Source: Geminicoccus sp.
Lineage (GTDB): Bacteria; Pseudomonadota; Alphaproteobacteria; UBA7985
Assembly (NCBI GenBank): GCA_002708995.1
Contig: PAPT01000042.1
Location: 1 to 64,000, forward strand
Direction of reading: 5' to 3'
DNA length: 64,000 nt
The position numbers and the translations under genes are program-made. This document shows positions 1 to 8,782 of this stretch, one piece after another. The stretch's first letter is position 1, and each line of letters begins with the position of its first letter. The notes beneath the pieces are model-generated. The model did not search any database. It was not told the DNA's origin and was given only the letters and a program-made list of their open reading frames with translations.

Positions 1-69
1 GCGCGCCTGGGCGCGCCCGGCACAGACAACCCGGCCTCGGGTGATGATGACCAGCGGGGAGAGCGCTAG
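1..69 (+). CDS. C-terminal tail of a truncated gene, possibly ccmH
   Basis: An open frame enters from the left edge and stops at TAG 67-69, four bases before the ATG of the CcmI-like gene. Only about 22 hydrophilic, Asp/Gly-rich codons are visible, so the product cannot be identified from sequence. In ccm operons the gene directly before ccmI-type TPR genes is often ccmH/ccmL, which is the only reason for the suggestion. It could equally be a non-coding open frame. Confidence 0.3.
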   Translation, partial: ARLGAPGTDNPASGDDDQRGER

Positions 70-72
70 CCG

Positions 73-606
73 ATGCGCAGTCTCCTGCTCATGGCCTTTG
101 CCGTGGTGCTGATCGGTGCGGGGCTGTATCTGAGCCTCGGCCAGCCCCGGTTGCTGTTCCAGCCCGCGCCGCTGATGGATCGAGGCATGTCGGGCAATGC
201 CCCCGACCCCGACCGGGTCGCCGCCCTGAGCGAGCAGCTCAGCGGGGCCAGCGACGCCGACCGTCAGGCGGCGATCGAAGACATGGTCGCTGGTCTCCGC
301 CAGCGGCTCGAGCAGGACGGCGGCAGCGCCGAGGAATGGGAACGGCTCGCCTGGTCTTACGCCAATCTGCAGGATCTGGAGGGCTTGCGTTTCGCTCTCG
401 ATGGCCTGGTGCAGCTGCAGCCCGAAGACCCGCGCCTGCTCATGCTCGCAGCGCAGGCGGCTGCCGAAGCCGGGGACCGCGCGGCGGCTGGTGTGCTTTT
501 CCGCCGACTTCTGCCGTTGATCGACCCCGATCATCCCCGCTATGGTGAGATCCGGGACCTGATCGAAGGCTTTGATACCGGAGAACCGGTGCTGGGCCTG
601 GAATAG
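73..606 (+). CDS. CcmI/CycH-like TPR protein, cytochrome c biogenesis
   Basis: The 177-residue product starts with a hydrophobic N-terminal segment (about residues 3-22) that would act as a signal anchor. A periplasmic helical part follows, with TPR-like spacing around residues 85-150 (EEWERLAWSYANL, then LQPEDPRLLMLAAQAAAEAGD). This matches the periplasmic TPR part of CcmI/CycH, which presents apocytochrome c to the CcmFH haem lyase. It is shorter than full-length CcmI, so it may be a short form or a related TPR assembly factor. It follows an upstream frame by three bases, suggesting it is the last gene of an operon. Assignment rests on architecture, not on a unique motif. Confidence 0.55.
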   Translation: MRSLLLMAFAVVLIGAGLYLSLGQPRLLFQPAPLMDRGMSGNAPDPDRVAALSEQLSGASDADRQAAIEDMVAGLRQRLEQDGGSAEEWERLAWSYANLQDLEGLRFALDGLVQLQPEDPRLLMLAAQAAAEAGDRAAAGVLFRRLLPLIDPDHPRYGEIRDLIEGFDTGEPVLGLE

Positions 607-724
607 AACATTAGAAGCCCCTAATAGAAACAAGAGCTTGCTTTGGTCGGACCACTCAGAGTCGCAAAGGCACGGTAGGGTAGCCCAAAACGAGAACAGA
701 GCATGAAGGTCGCAATGGCTGCAT

Positions 725-736
725 CTATGCGCATAG
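725..736. promoter_or_regulatory. 12-bp perfect palindrome upstream of DMT transporter
   Basis: CTATGCGCATAG reads the same on both strands and lies about 43 bases before the ATG of the following transporter, in an AT-richer gap (607-778). Its position suits an operator, but no regulator in the window can be linked to it and a chance palindrome is possible. Confidence 0.25.
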
Positions 737-778
737 TTGTATTTGTTTTCAATAACTTAGCGGATCCTAGGTGCGTCG

Positions 779-1702
779 ATGCGGGTTGACACCTCCGCCC
801 AGCACCTCGCCACGGACCAGAATCCACGCCCGCTTCAGGGGGTACTCTGGACGCTGCAGGGCTCGGCTTTTTACAGCCTGCTGTTCATCTTTCCCAACCT
901 CTGGGGCGAGGGCCTGAGCCCCTATCAGCTGGCGTGGTTTAGGTTCGTCGGTGGGTTTGTATCCCTGACCCCGTTGATGCTCTACTTCGTGCTCTCTGGG
1001 CAGTCGGCGCGGCTGCTGCCGACCTCGGGGTTGCTCGGCTGGCACGCCCTACGGGCGGCCTTCGGCGCACTGACCTTCCTGTGCTCGATCGTGGCGGTGC
1101 TCAACATCGATCAGGCTAATGCCTCGGCCATCACCATGACCTCGGGGGTGTTCACCGTGGCGCTGGCCATGCTGCTGCTGGGCGAACGGCCAAACCGGCT
1201 CGTGCTGCTCGCGGGGGTTATCGCGCTGGTTGGCGGGGTGGTGACGGCGGAGCCCAACTTCGGTGCGGTGGAGCAATTTGTCTCGCTTGGGGCGCTGGCG
1301 GCCTTCGGCGCGGCCTTCACGCTGGGCGCGCAGTTCACCATCCTCAAGCTCATCACCGACCGGGACAGCACCTTCATTCTGGTGGTCGGCATGGCGCTGT
1401 TCGGGTCGATCTATCTTGCACCCTTTGCGCTTCTGAACTGGGAGCCGGTGAGCTGGTTCCAGCTGACGGTGTTTCTGGGGATGGGTCTGCTGGCCAATCT
1501 GGGGCAGCTGGGCAACGTCATGGCCTTCCGCCATGCCTCGGCCAGCTTTATCGCACCGGTGAAGTACGGCGGCATTGTCATGACCATGCTGTGGGCCTTC
1601 TTCCTGCTGAGGCAGGTGCCGTCGCTGGCGTTCTGGATCGGGGCCGGGCTGATCACGCTGGGCGGGCTGGTGCTGGCGCGCTCCCGCGGGAGCGCGCGCT
1701 AG
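779..1702 (+). CDS. DMT/EamA-family metabolite transporter
   Basis: The 307-residue product has about ten hydrophobic helices arranged as two EamA halves (roughly residues 20-150 and 165-300), the standard layout of drug/metabolite exporters. The conserved glutamate-containing loop at the end of the first half (MLLLGERPN) is present. It sits in the inner membrane and probably exports or exchanges a small metabolite; the substrate cannot be read from sequence. The ATG has a modest TAGGTG six bases upstream. It converges on the galactoside operon with 17 bases between stop codons and no obvious terminator. Confidence 0.85.
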   Translation: MRVDTSAQHLATDQNPRPLQGVLWTLQGSAFYSLLFIFPNLWGEGLSPYQLAWFRFVGGFVSLTPLMLYFVLSGQSARLLPTSGLLGWHALRAAFGALTFLCSIVAVLNIDQANASAITMTSGVFTVALAMLLLGERPNRLVLLAGVIALVGGVVTAEPNFGAVEQFVSLGALAAFGAAFTLGAQFTILKLITDRDSTFILVVGMALFGSIYLAPFALLNWEPVSWFQLTVFLGMGLLANLGQLGNVMAFRHASASFIAPVKYGGIVMTMLWAFFLLRQVPSLAFWIGAGLITLGGLVLARSRGSAR

Positions 1703-1719
1703 CACCGCACAAGGTCGGC

Positions 1720-3798
1720 TCAGGTGTCGGCGAAGACGCTGATCGTGTAGGGCCGGACGACCGTGCCCTCGCCGATGATCGCCTCGCCACGTAGCCCCAT
1801 TTTAGCGGCATCGTAGTCCGTCGGACCGAAGTTCATGACGTAGAGCCGTCCGTCGGAGCGGCGCATGCGGATGTCTTCGGGCAGCTCATCGGCGGCAATC
1901 ATCGCAGCGTCGAAAATCGGCGCCATGATGGCCTTCATCCCCTCGTAGTCGGGCTCGAAGCCCAGATAGTGCAGGTTCTCCTGACGCACGAAGGCCGCAT
2001 CCAGCCCCGAGGGCAGGTGCGGTTCGCGGCGGAAGCTGCCCAGCACCTCGACAGGGGGCGCGTTCGAGCCGGGTTCGGACAGCCCCATGATCCGCAGGTG
2101 CTCGACCCAGGCCGAGGCCTGCATCGCCGTCCCGTCGGCCAGCTCCACCCCGATCTGCTGGCTCGGGCGCAGGCTCTCGACGCGGTCGAGGAACAGGTCG
2201 GTCATCAGCGGTTCGACCGGAACGCCGTCCTCGCAGACCATGGGCTGGGGCATCCAGTTCAGGGTGCCGTCGCGGGAGCCGGTGCGGCAGCCGAAGACGG
2301 TCGGCGCGCCGGTTTCGCGCAGGAAGTCGACCACGTCGGCCTCCAGCACCGGGGCGCAGGGAATGATGTAGGCGGGCAGTACCGCCATCCGGCTGGGGGA
2401 GACGAACTCGACGTTCAGCCCCATGCGGCGCAGGAAATGATACCAGTTCGCCGTATGGGCATAGGCGTTCTGGTCCTTGCCCTGCACCAGCGCTTCGTAG
2501 GTGAAGGCCGCTTCCCAGTCGAAATACAGCCCCACAGTGTTGGACTTTTCGCCACCCGCCGCGTCATTGCGGTCGACGAAGGTCAGCTTGGGCAGGTCAT
2601 CGCGCAGGCTTTCGACCTCGACCGAGGCCCGGTCGGGGGTGCCGTCGGGCCTGTTCAGGCCGGTGTGGTAGGTTTCCTGCGCCCATTGGGCCTGCCGCCA
2701 GCGGAAATAGGAGACGACTTCGGCGCCGTGGGCGATGGCCTCCAGCGTCCAGAACCGCACCGCCCCGTCAACGGGTGCGGGGTTCCAGTCGGCCCAGTTC
2801 ACCGGACCGGGCTGCTGCTCCATGACCCACAGCCGGCCCGTGCGCGACATGTCGCGATAGAGATCGTGGTGCAGGGAGACGATGTCGGGGTGGCCGATGC
2901 GCATGTAGCGGTCGACTATGGCCTCACCGCTCATGCCCATGCGGCCGGCAAACTTCTCCACGAAGCCAAGCGGGTAGGAATCCCAGCTGGCGAAGTCGAG
3001 GTCACTGCTCACTGTCCAGTGGTCAAAGCCCATTTCGGCGACCATGAAGTTGTGGGTGATGAACATGTCCACCCGACTGCCCGCGCGCAGGATATCGCAC
3101 TGCTCGCGGTTGAATTCCGCCGTCATGTCGCTGAAAAAACGCCGGAAATCGAGCCAGTGCGCCGGCGCCGGTTCGGCGGTCAGGCGATTGGGCAGCTCGA
3201 TTTCATCGAAGCTGCGGTAGGTCATCGACCAGAACACCGTGCCCCACTGCGCATTGAGCGCATTGATGTCGCCGTAGGCCTTGGCCAGCCAGAGCTGGAA
3301 GGCATCGCGGTCCTCGGGGCCATAGGACAGGGTACTGTCGTGGCAGCTGTATTCGTTGTCGGTCTGCCAGCCGATGATATGCGGGTTGTGGCCATAGCGG
3401 TCGGCCAGCGCGCGGGTGATCCGGCGCGACTGTTCGCGATAGGTCTTGGAGGCAACGGAGACGTGGCGGCGCGAACCGTGCTTTTCCGGCAGGCCGTCTT
3501 CGCTGTGCCGCAGCACGCTGGGGTAGGCGTCGGTTAGCCACTTCGGCGGGGTCGGGGTCGGGGTGCAGAGCACGACTTTCAGCCCGGCATCACCGAGGGT
3601 CTGGATCGCCCGGTCGAGCCAGTCCCAGGTGAAAACACCCGGCTCGGGCTCCATCCGCGCCCAGGCAAATTCGCCGATCCGCACTGTCGTCAGGCCGAGG
3701 TCTTTCATACGTCGTGCATCGGCCTCCCACGTGTCCTCGGGCCAGTGTTCAGGGTAGTAGCAGACGCCAAGGCGGGGTTGGTTATCGGGCTGGTACAT
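1720..3798 (-). CDS. GH42 beta-galactosidase
   Basis: This 692-residue protein is a glycoside hydrolase family 42 beta-galactosidase that hydrolyses terminal beta-galactosides. The N-terminal TIM barrel opens with GVCYYPEHWP; the acid/base glutamate is E149 in TDNEYSC and the nucleophile is E327 in VMEQQPGPVNW. The trimerisation and C-terminal beta domains follow. There is no signal peptide, so it acts in the cytoplasm on imported galactosides. It is the last gene of galM-galT-galK-lptF-like-bga on the minus strand, 50 bases after the permease. The released galactose would feed directly to GalM/GalK/GalT encoded upstream. Confidence 0.93.
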   Translation of the reverse strand: MYQPDNQPRLGVCYYPEHWPEDTWEADARRMKDLGLTTVRIGEFAWARMEPEPGVFTWDWLDRAIQTLGDAGLKVVLCTPTPTPPKWLTDAYPSVLRHSEDGLPEKHGSRRHVSVASKTYREQSRRITRALADRYGHNPHIIGWQTDNEYSCHDSTLSYGPEDRDAFQLWLAKAYGDINALNAQWGTVFWSMTYRSFDEIELPNRLTAEPAPAHWLDFRRFFSDMTAEFNREQCDILRAGSRVDMFITHNFMVAEMGFDHWTVSSDLDFASWDSYPLGFVEKFAGRMGMSGEAIVDRYMRIGHPDIVSLHHDLYRDMSRTGRLWVMEQQPGPVNWADWNPAPVDGAVRFWTLEAIAHGAEVVSYFRWRQAQWAQETYHTGLNRPDGTPDRASVEVESLRDDLPKLTFVDRNDAAGGEKSNTVGLYFDWEAAFTYEALVQGKDQNAYAHTANWYHFLRRMGLNVEFVSPSRMAVLPAYIIPCAPVLEADVVDFLRETGAPTVFGCRTGSRDGTLNWMPQPMVCEDGVPVEPLMTDLFLDRVESLRPSQQIGVELADGTAMQASAWVEHLRIMGLSEPGSNAPPVEVLGSFRREPHLPSGLDAAFVRQENLHYLGFEPDYEGMKAIMAPIFDAAMIAADELPEDIRMRRSDGRLYVMNFGPTDYDAAKMGLRGEAIIGEGTVVRPYTISVFADT

Positions 3799-3848
3799 GG
3801 ACGGGACTTCTTTCAGCTTTACGAGGGAATTCGGAGTCGCGGACCGGT

Positions 3849-4967
3849 TTAGGACAGGGTCGCAGGACGCCGCGCAAGCCCGAACAGGGCCTGCAGAACC
3901 GGCGCGAGGATAGGCGGGGACAGGCTGATTGCCAACACCAGCCCTCCGGTGGCGGGGCTGAACCCGCGCGCGGACAGCAGCGTGGTCTGGATCAGCAGGT
4001 ACAGGATCAGGAACACCAGCAGCGCGGTGGCGGGCAGGGTCTGGCGGCGGCCATCGGGACGCCGCGCGAACAGCAGCCCGCTCGCCAGCAGACCGAAAGC
4101 CAGCACGGACAGTGCCGCAGCGCCCCGCCGTGTCAGCTCGGCGGTCATGGCTGACGGGGCGTCACCGGCGCTGATCTGTCGGAACAGTGCTGCCGAAGAT
4201 AGGGTATCGGCCCGGTTCAGCCGGTCGGCGAGCATGGGCGCGACCAGCCCGTGCGGATCGGGCAGGGTGAGGGGAAGCTGGGTGCTGGCAAAACTCAGCG
4301 TGGTGGTCTGCCCGTCTGCCATGGTTTGCTGCACCTGCGCCTGGGTCAGCTGCAGGGAAAGCGCCAGCGTGCCGGTGCGGCTCAGCTCGGCCCGCTCGGC
4401 GCGGATGATCAGTCGCTCGTCGGGGCGGGTAAGGTCGACCACGGTGACGCCCTCGAACACCCCGGCTTCGCGGTGCTGCTCGGCCTGCAGGCTCAGGCCC
4501 GGGACCAGCTCGACCGGCTGTCCGGCCGGGATGCGCAGGCGCTCGATCCCCTGCTGCTGGGCGAGGGCAAAGGCCTGCCGGTACTTGACCTGATTGAGCG
4601 GCACCAGCACGCTGGCACAGGCGAACAGCACCAGCGCCACCGCGAGACTACCACTTGCAATCACGGCTGCGTCGACCCGGGGAGCACGTCCCGCAGCGCG
4701 CAGCAGCAGCGTCGTCCCGGCCTCGTTGCACTGAACACAGGCGAGGATGACCGCGATACCGTAGGCCAGGGGTGTTACCAGCTCGGCCATTTTCGTCACG
4801 ATCAGCAGGATCAGGCCGCCAAACTCAGACAGCGACATGCCCGCGCGCAGCACCGCGTCGGTCAGCCGCGCCGCCTGTGAGAGCACCGCGCTGAGCGTGA
4901 CTACGGTCAGGATCAGCCCGAAGATCGCCAGCAGACGCAGGAGCAGGATGCGGTCAAGGCGCTGCAT
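3849..4967 (-). CDS. LptF/LptG (YjgP/YjgQ) family permease
   Basis: The 372-residue product matches the LptF/LptG fold: an N-terminal RLDRILLLRLL start, three helices in the first 115 residues, a soluble periplasmic-type beta domain (about 140-270), then three C-terminal helices. In the Lpt machine LptF and LptG form a heterodimer with the ATPase LptB and pull lipopolysaccharide from the inner membrane. Here only one such gene is present, between galK (47 bases) and the beta-galactosidase (50 bases), with no partner permease nearby. It is either a displaced lpt gene or a paralogue with another lipid substrate. The family call is firm; the role is not. Confidence 0.75.
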   Translation of the reverse strand: MQRLDRILLLRLLAIFGLILTVVTLSAVLSQAARLTDAVLRAGMSLSEFGGLILLIVTKMAELVTPLAYGIAVILACVQCNEAGTTLLLRAAGRAPRVDAAVIASGSLAVALVLFACASVLVPLNQVKYRQAFALAQQQGIERLRIPAGQPVELVPGLSLQAEQHREAGVFEGVTVVDLTRPDERLIIRAERAELSRTGTLALSLQLTQAQVQQTMADGQTTTLSFASTQLPLTLPDPHGLVAPMLADRLNRADTLSSAALFRQISAGDAPSAMTAELTRRGAAALSVLAFGLLASGLLFARRPDGRRQTLPATALLVFLILYLLIQTTLLSARGFSPATGGLVLAISLSPPILAPVLQALFGLARRPATLS

Positions 4968-5013
4968 GCGGACTTTGCTCGGCTGCGGGATGCATTCGGG
5001 CGGGCTGCATGGC

Positions 5014-6147
5014 TCAACCCTCGCCCGATGCGTGGGCGGACCGGGTGGCCGTCGAGGTTGCCACCAGCCACGCCTGCGGGTGGGCGTTGCGCAGCGAGGT
5101 CACAAGCCCCGCCTCGGCCCCGCGTTCGACCAGCACGACGATACAGCCGCCAAAACCAGCCCCGGTGATGCGGGCACCCAGCACCCCGCGGCTGAGGCAG
5201 GACTCCACCAGCGCGTCGACCTCGCGGGTCGATGTCTGGAAATCGGCACTCAAGGAATGGTGGGACTGGGTCATCAGCGCCCCGAACCGGGCCATATCGC
5301 CGGCGCGCAGGGCATCGCGGGCGTCCAGCACCCGCTGGTTCTCGCTGACCACGTGCTGCGCCCGGGTCCGCATGCGCGGGTCGGGCAGTGCCTCGACCTG
5401 CTCCATCGTCGCCGTGCGCAGGCTGGGCAGCCCCAACGCGCTCGCGGCGGCTTCGCACTGAGCCCGGCGCTCGTTGTAGGCGCCGTCGGTGAGCTGCCGC
5501 GACAGCCCCGAATGCAGCGTCAGAAAGCTGAAGCCGGCGGGCAGGGCTTCGAGGCTGGTTTCCATGGTCTTGGTGTCGAAGAACAGCGCCGCGCCCGGCT
5601 TTCCGGTCGAGGAGGCCATCTGGTCCATCAGTCCGCAGTTTACGCCGACGTAGTTGTTTTCAGCGCGCTGGGCCAGGCGAGCGATGTCGACCGCGCTGAC
5701 CTCGACCCCGAAGGCCTGCTGCCCCGCGCGGATGGTGGCGACCTGCAGCGCGGCTGAAGACGACACGCTGGCCCCGGTGGGGACTGTGGAGCCGATGGTC
5801 AGGTCCAGCCCGGCGGGGAGGTCCCTGTTGCTGTGTCCGGCCAGCGCCTGCAGAGCGCCAATCACGTAGTCCAGCCAGTCGCCGAAGGCCGGTGCGCTCA
5901 ACGGGCGCTCACGCTGGTCATCGAGGTTGAGCGACCGGGCGCGCACCAGCCCGCTGGCGTTGCGGCTGCAGGCTATGTAGGTGCCAATCTCCAGCGCAAC
6001 CGGGAAGACGTAGCCTTCGTTGTAGTCGGTATGATCGCCGATCAGGTTGACCCGCCCCGGCGCAAAGACCCCGCCCACCGGCTCGATGCCAAAGGCCTGC
6101 GCGTGGGCTGCGGCCACACTGGCGGCGTCGATCACCGGCGCGCTCAT
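5014..6147 (-). CDS. galK: Galactokinase
   Basis: The product (377 residues) phosphorylates galactose to galactose 1-phosphate, step two of the Leloir pathway. The galactokinase signature GRVNLIGDHTDYNEG lies at residues 31-45, the ATP-binding PTGASVSSSAALQ motif in the middle and the catalytic aspartate in NCGLMDQM. The C-terminal GHMP motif GARITGAGFGGC is also present. I place the start at ATG 6147 because this overlaps the galT stop as ATGA (6144-6147); the frame is open further upstream but that stretch lies inside galT. Confidence 0.95.
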   Translation of the reverse strand: MSAPVIDAASVAAAHAQAFGIEPVGGVFAPGRVNLIGDHTDYNEGYVFPVALEIGTYIACSRNASGLVRARSLNLDDQRERPLSAPAFGDWLDYVIGALQALAGHSNRDLPAGLDLTIGSTVPTGASVSSSAALQVATIRAGQQAFGVEVSAVDIARLAQRAENNYVGVNCGLMDQMASSTGKPGAALFFDTKTMETSLEALPAGFSFLTLHSGLSRQLTDGAYNERRAQCEAAASALGLPSLRTATMEQVEALPDPRMRTRAQHVVSENQRVLDARDALRAGDMARFGALMTQSHHSLSADFQTSTREVDALVESCLSRGVLGARITGAGFGGCIVVLVERGAEAGLVTSLRNAHPQAWLVATSTATRSAHASGEG

Positions 6148-7196
6148 CCCGCGCTGTCCGGGTCGATCGCGCACAGCGTGGCGGCGGCATCTTCGGGCAG
6201 GACATCGACGAGGAACACGCCGGTAATCTGCTCGACCGAGGCGAGGAACTTGAACTTGTTCTCGCCCCGCTGCATGGGCCAGAGCTGGACGTGGAAGGGC
6301 CAGCTGCCTTCGAAGCCCTTGGGCGGTAGTGCGCACCACAGCACCAGCGGCGTGGTGCCGCCGAAGTGCCGGTCCAGCCGCTGCTGTGCGCGCTTGAGCG
6401 CGTGGGCGAAGTCGATCAGTGCGGCATCGCTCATTTCATCGGGCGCGACCACCCGCTCACGCGGCAGAACCCAGGTCTCGAAGGGGTAGCGGGCGTATTC
6501 GGGGCAGAGCGCGACCGTGTGCTCCCGGTCTTCGACCACCAGCGCCGGGTCGGGGGCATGGACCAGTCGGGTCAGAGCCTGATTTTCCATCTGCGCCCGT
6601 GCCTGCCGCTCGATCTGCGGGGGCAGGAAGGGAAAGGCGTAAATCTGCCCGTGCGGGTGGGGCAGGGTCACACCGACGTGGGCGCCCCGGCTCTCGAAGG
6701 GCATGACGTACTGAACCTCAGGCTGGGCCTGCAGCGCCCGGTAGCGGTCGGCCCAGGCCTGCAGCAGCAACGCGATCCGGTCGACCGGCAGGTCGTGCAG
6801 GGTGCCGCTGGGCTCGGTGGTGTAGACCACGACTTCGCACACGCCCTTGGCCGGTGGGCCATCGTCCTCGCCCAGGCCGACCGCGAGTTGGGCAAAGCCT
6901 GGCCAGCGGTTCTCGAAGACCGCAATCTCGAAGTCGGTTACCGGGATCTCACCGGGGTAACCGTCGACAGCCACCGGCGCGAGCGGGTTGAAGTCCGATG
7001 GTGGGTTCAGAGTGCGGGTGTTGCGCGAGGCGTTGTAGGCGACCCATTCCCGCCGCAGCGGGTGCCAGCGCAAGTGCGGGTTGGGCGTATAGGGGCCTTC
7101 GACATCGTTGGTGACGCGGTAGTCGCGCAGATCGCGGCTGTATAGGTAGAGCTGACGGCCGTCTGCTTTCCGGTGGTCGTGGCGGTGAAAATCCAT
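6144..7196 (-). CDS. galT: Galactose-1-phosphate uridylyltransferase
   Basis: This enzyme exchanges UMP between UDP-glucose and galactose 1-phosphate. The active-site HPHGQ lies at residues 180-184, with His182 as the expected nucleophile, and FENRWPGFA near residue 95 is typical of the N-terminal half. The ATG at 7196 gives 350 residues beginning MDFHRHDHRK, the usual family start; a TTG 57 bases upstream would add an unrelated hydrophilic tail. Its stop overlaps the galK start by four bases, so the two are translationally coupled. Confidence 0.95.
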   Translation of the reverse strand: MDFHRHDHRKADGRQLYLYSRDLRDYRVTNDVEGPYTPNPHLRWHPLRREWVAYNASRNTRTLNPPSDFNPLAPVAVDGYPGEIPVTDFEIAVFENRWPGFAQLAVGLGEDDGPPAKGVCEVVVYTTEPSGTLHDLPVDRIALLLQAWADRYRALQAQPEVQYVMPFESRGAHVGVTLPHPHGQIYAFPFLPPQIERQARAQMENQALTRLVHAPDPALVVEDREHTVALCPEYARYPFETWVLPRERVVAPDEMSDAALIDFAHALKRAQQRLDRHFGGTTPLVLWCALPPKGFEGSWPFHVQLWPMQRGENKFKFLASVEQITGVFLVDVLPEDAAATLCAIDPDSAG

Positions 7197-7330
7197 CGCA
7201 GCAGGCCCGCTTTCAGTCGCGCGTGATCGTTCTTGGTTGCTGCCACAATTCAAGCGCGGCCGGGGCCTGTCAAGCCAGCTTTACCAGCCACGGCTCCGGG
7301 TTTCTTGGCAGGGGGCGGCGCGGGCGGGCT

Positions 7331-8368
7331 TTACCATTCGAGCTGATAGCGGATGCGGTTCTCGTAGGTTTGCTGGGCGGGCAGCAGGATCGAGGGGAAG
7401 CCCTCTTGGTTGGGCGCGTCGGGGTGCACCTGCGGCTCCAGACAGACAGCCTCGGGCAGGTGCTCGACCGCCCCGATATCGCGCGCTGCCTCGGGCGCGG
7501 GCAGGTTGCCGCCAGGGTGGGTGAAGACCTGAACCCCGGCCTGATTGCTGCTCACCACCAGTCGCCGGCCCTTGTTCGGTGCGGTTAGTTCGGCGTCGAA
7601 GTCCCGCTGTTCGGGCAGCACCAAAAATCCATCATAGCGCCCTTTGGCGACATCAAGGGTCTTGGCGCGGCTGAAGTTCATCCCGGCCTTGGCGGGCGTG
7701 CTGACTTCACCGGTTGGGATCTTTTCAGCATCGAGGATCAGCGCGCCACTCGCCGGGACGCGCAGGCGATGGGCAGACAGCGGCCCGCCACCGGCAAGGT
7801 TCCAGTAGGGGTGATGGGTCATGTTGACCAGCGTGTCCCGGTTCGAGGTCAGGCTCACGTCCAGTTCCAGCGTGTCACCGGTCTCATTGAACCGGTAGCG
7901 CGCCTGCAACTCCCGGCGCCCGGGGAAACCATCGGTGTCGTGGGGCAGGTCCAGCGCCGCGACGATGCTGTCGCCCCTGACCTGCAGCCGCCAGAAGCGG
8001 TAGAGGGTCGAGGCTGCACCGGAGTGCAGCAGGTTGTCGCCTTCGTTGGCCAGCAGCTTCAGCGCCTTGTTCCTGACACTGGCCTTCGCCCCGCCCAGCC
8101 GGTTGGCAACCGGGCCGACAACACCGCCGACGGAGCCGGCGGAAAGCAGGTAGTGCATTGGGTGGTCCAGCGTCCAGACCAGCGCATCACCACTGCCTGC
8201 TTCGCCATCTTCGCCCGGCAGACGCAGAGAGACCAGCGCCGCGCCGACCTCACCAATCTCCGCGACCAGCCCCATGCGCGACACCAGCCGCCCCTTGGCG
8301 ACCGTGACCCGGTTGTAGGTGGTCCAGTCCTCGACCGTGGCGTGGGCTTCAAAGCGTGGGGTCAGCAT
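7331..8368 (-). CDS. galM: Aldose 1-epimerase (mutarotase)
   Basis: The 345-residue protein interconverts the alpha and beta anomers of galactose, supplying the alpha form to GalK. Family landmarks are PVANRLGG, the LLHSG histidine, THHPYWNL with the catalytic histidine, and VCLEPQ with the catalytic glutamate near the C-terminus. It is the first gene of the galactoside operon, 134 bases before galT. It is transcribed divergently from the surface-protein gene across a 414-base AT-rich gap that probably contains both promoters. Confidence 0.92.
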   Translation of the reverse strand: MLTPRFEAHATVEDWTTYNRVTVAKGRLVSRMGLVAEIGEVGAALVSLRLPGEDGEAGSGDALVWTLDHPMHYLLSAGSVGGVVGPVANRLGGAKASVRNKALKLLANEGDNLLHSGAASTLYRFWRLQVRGDSIVAALDLPHDTDGFPGRRELQARYRFNETGDTLELDVSLTSNRDTLVNMTHHPYWNLAGGGPLSAHRLRVPASGALILDAEKIPTGEVSTPAKAGMNFSRAKTLDVAKGRYDGFLVLPEQRDFDAELTAPNKGRRLVVSSNQAGVQVFTHPGGNLPAPEAARDIGAVEHLPEAVCLEPQVHPDAPNQEGFPSILLPAQQTYENRIRYQLEW

Positions 8369-8782
8369 CGGCTATGTCTCCGGGTGGTTTGGTGAGGGGG
8401 ACTGCTATCAAGCATATAGGATGCAGCCTGGCCCGGGAAACGGCCTTCACAGAGCTGAGACTCCAGGGTCTTTTTCGAATCGAGCAATTCGAATCTACTT
8501 CTAAGTGAATCCCTCTGAAAATAATGAGAAAAATACTTTTTGCTTGCGGGCGACACCGCATAATGCCTGAAAAATACAGGCACGTTCGTCTGTTTTTGGG
8601 CATTTCCGGCAAAAGCCTTGACCCTTAGCGCCCGCCTCCGTCATTAGAGCCTCAAAGGTCCTGTAATTTCAGGGCTGGTGTTTGACCAATTGAAAGAGAC
8701 CCCCGGGCGTTTTCTCCTTGCAGGGTCGTTTCTCATATCCCGGCTGTATTTCGGGGCTGAAAATTTGATGGAGTTTAAGGAC
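8369..8782. other. Divergent AT-rich intergenic region, galM / surface protein
   Basis: This gap is markedly lower in GC than its flanks. It holds TTCGAAT-N6-ATTCGAA (8474-8493), TGCCTG-N7-CAGGCA (8564-8582) and CCTGTAATTTCAGG (8660-8673). A TTGACC at 8618-8623 could serve as a -35 box for the plus-strand gene, although no convincing -10 follows at 17-18 bases. No open frame here looks coding. Confidence 0.5.
8474..8493. promoter_or_regulatory. Inverted repeat, possible operator for galM operon
   Basis: Two perfect 7-base arms (TTCGAAT and ATTCGAA) are separated by six bases, 106 bases upstream of the galM ATG. The 20-bp dyad has the size of a dimeric repressor site. No regulator gene is adjacent, so the assignment is tentative. 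Confidence 0.35.

Noticed and set aside
1969..3537. A 522-codon open frame on the plus strand
   Set aside because: It is antisense to the GH42 beta-galactosidase, has His/Arg/Gly-rich composition typical of reverse reading of GC-rich genes, and no domain.
4837..5757. A 306-codon plus-strand open frame
   Set aside because: Antisense to galK; composition is that of a shadow frame.
6148..6339. Longer galK start
   Set aside because: The 64 extra residues lie inside galT in another frame and show no galactokinase similarity; ATGA overlap at 6144-6147 gives the natural start.
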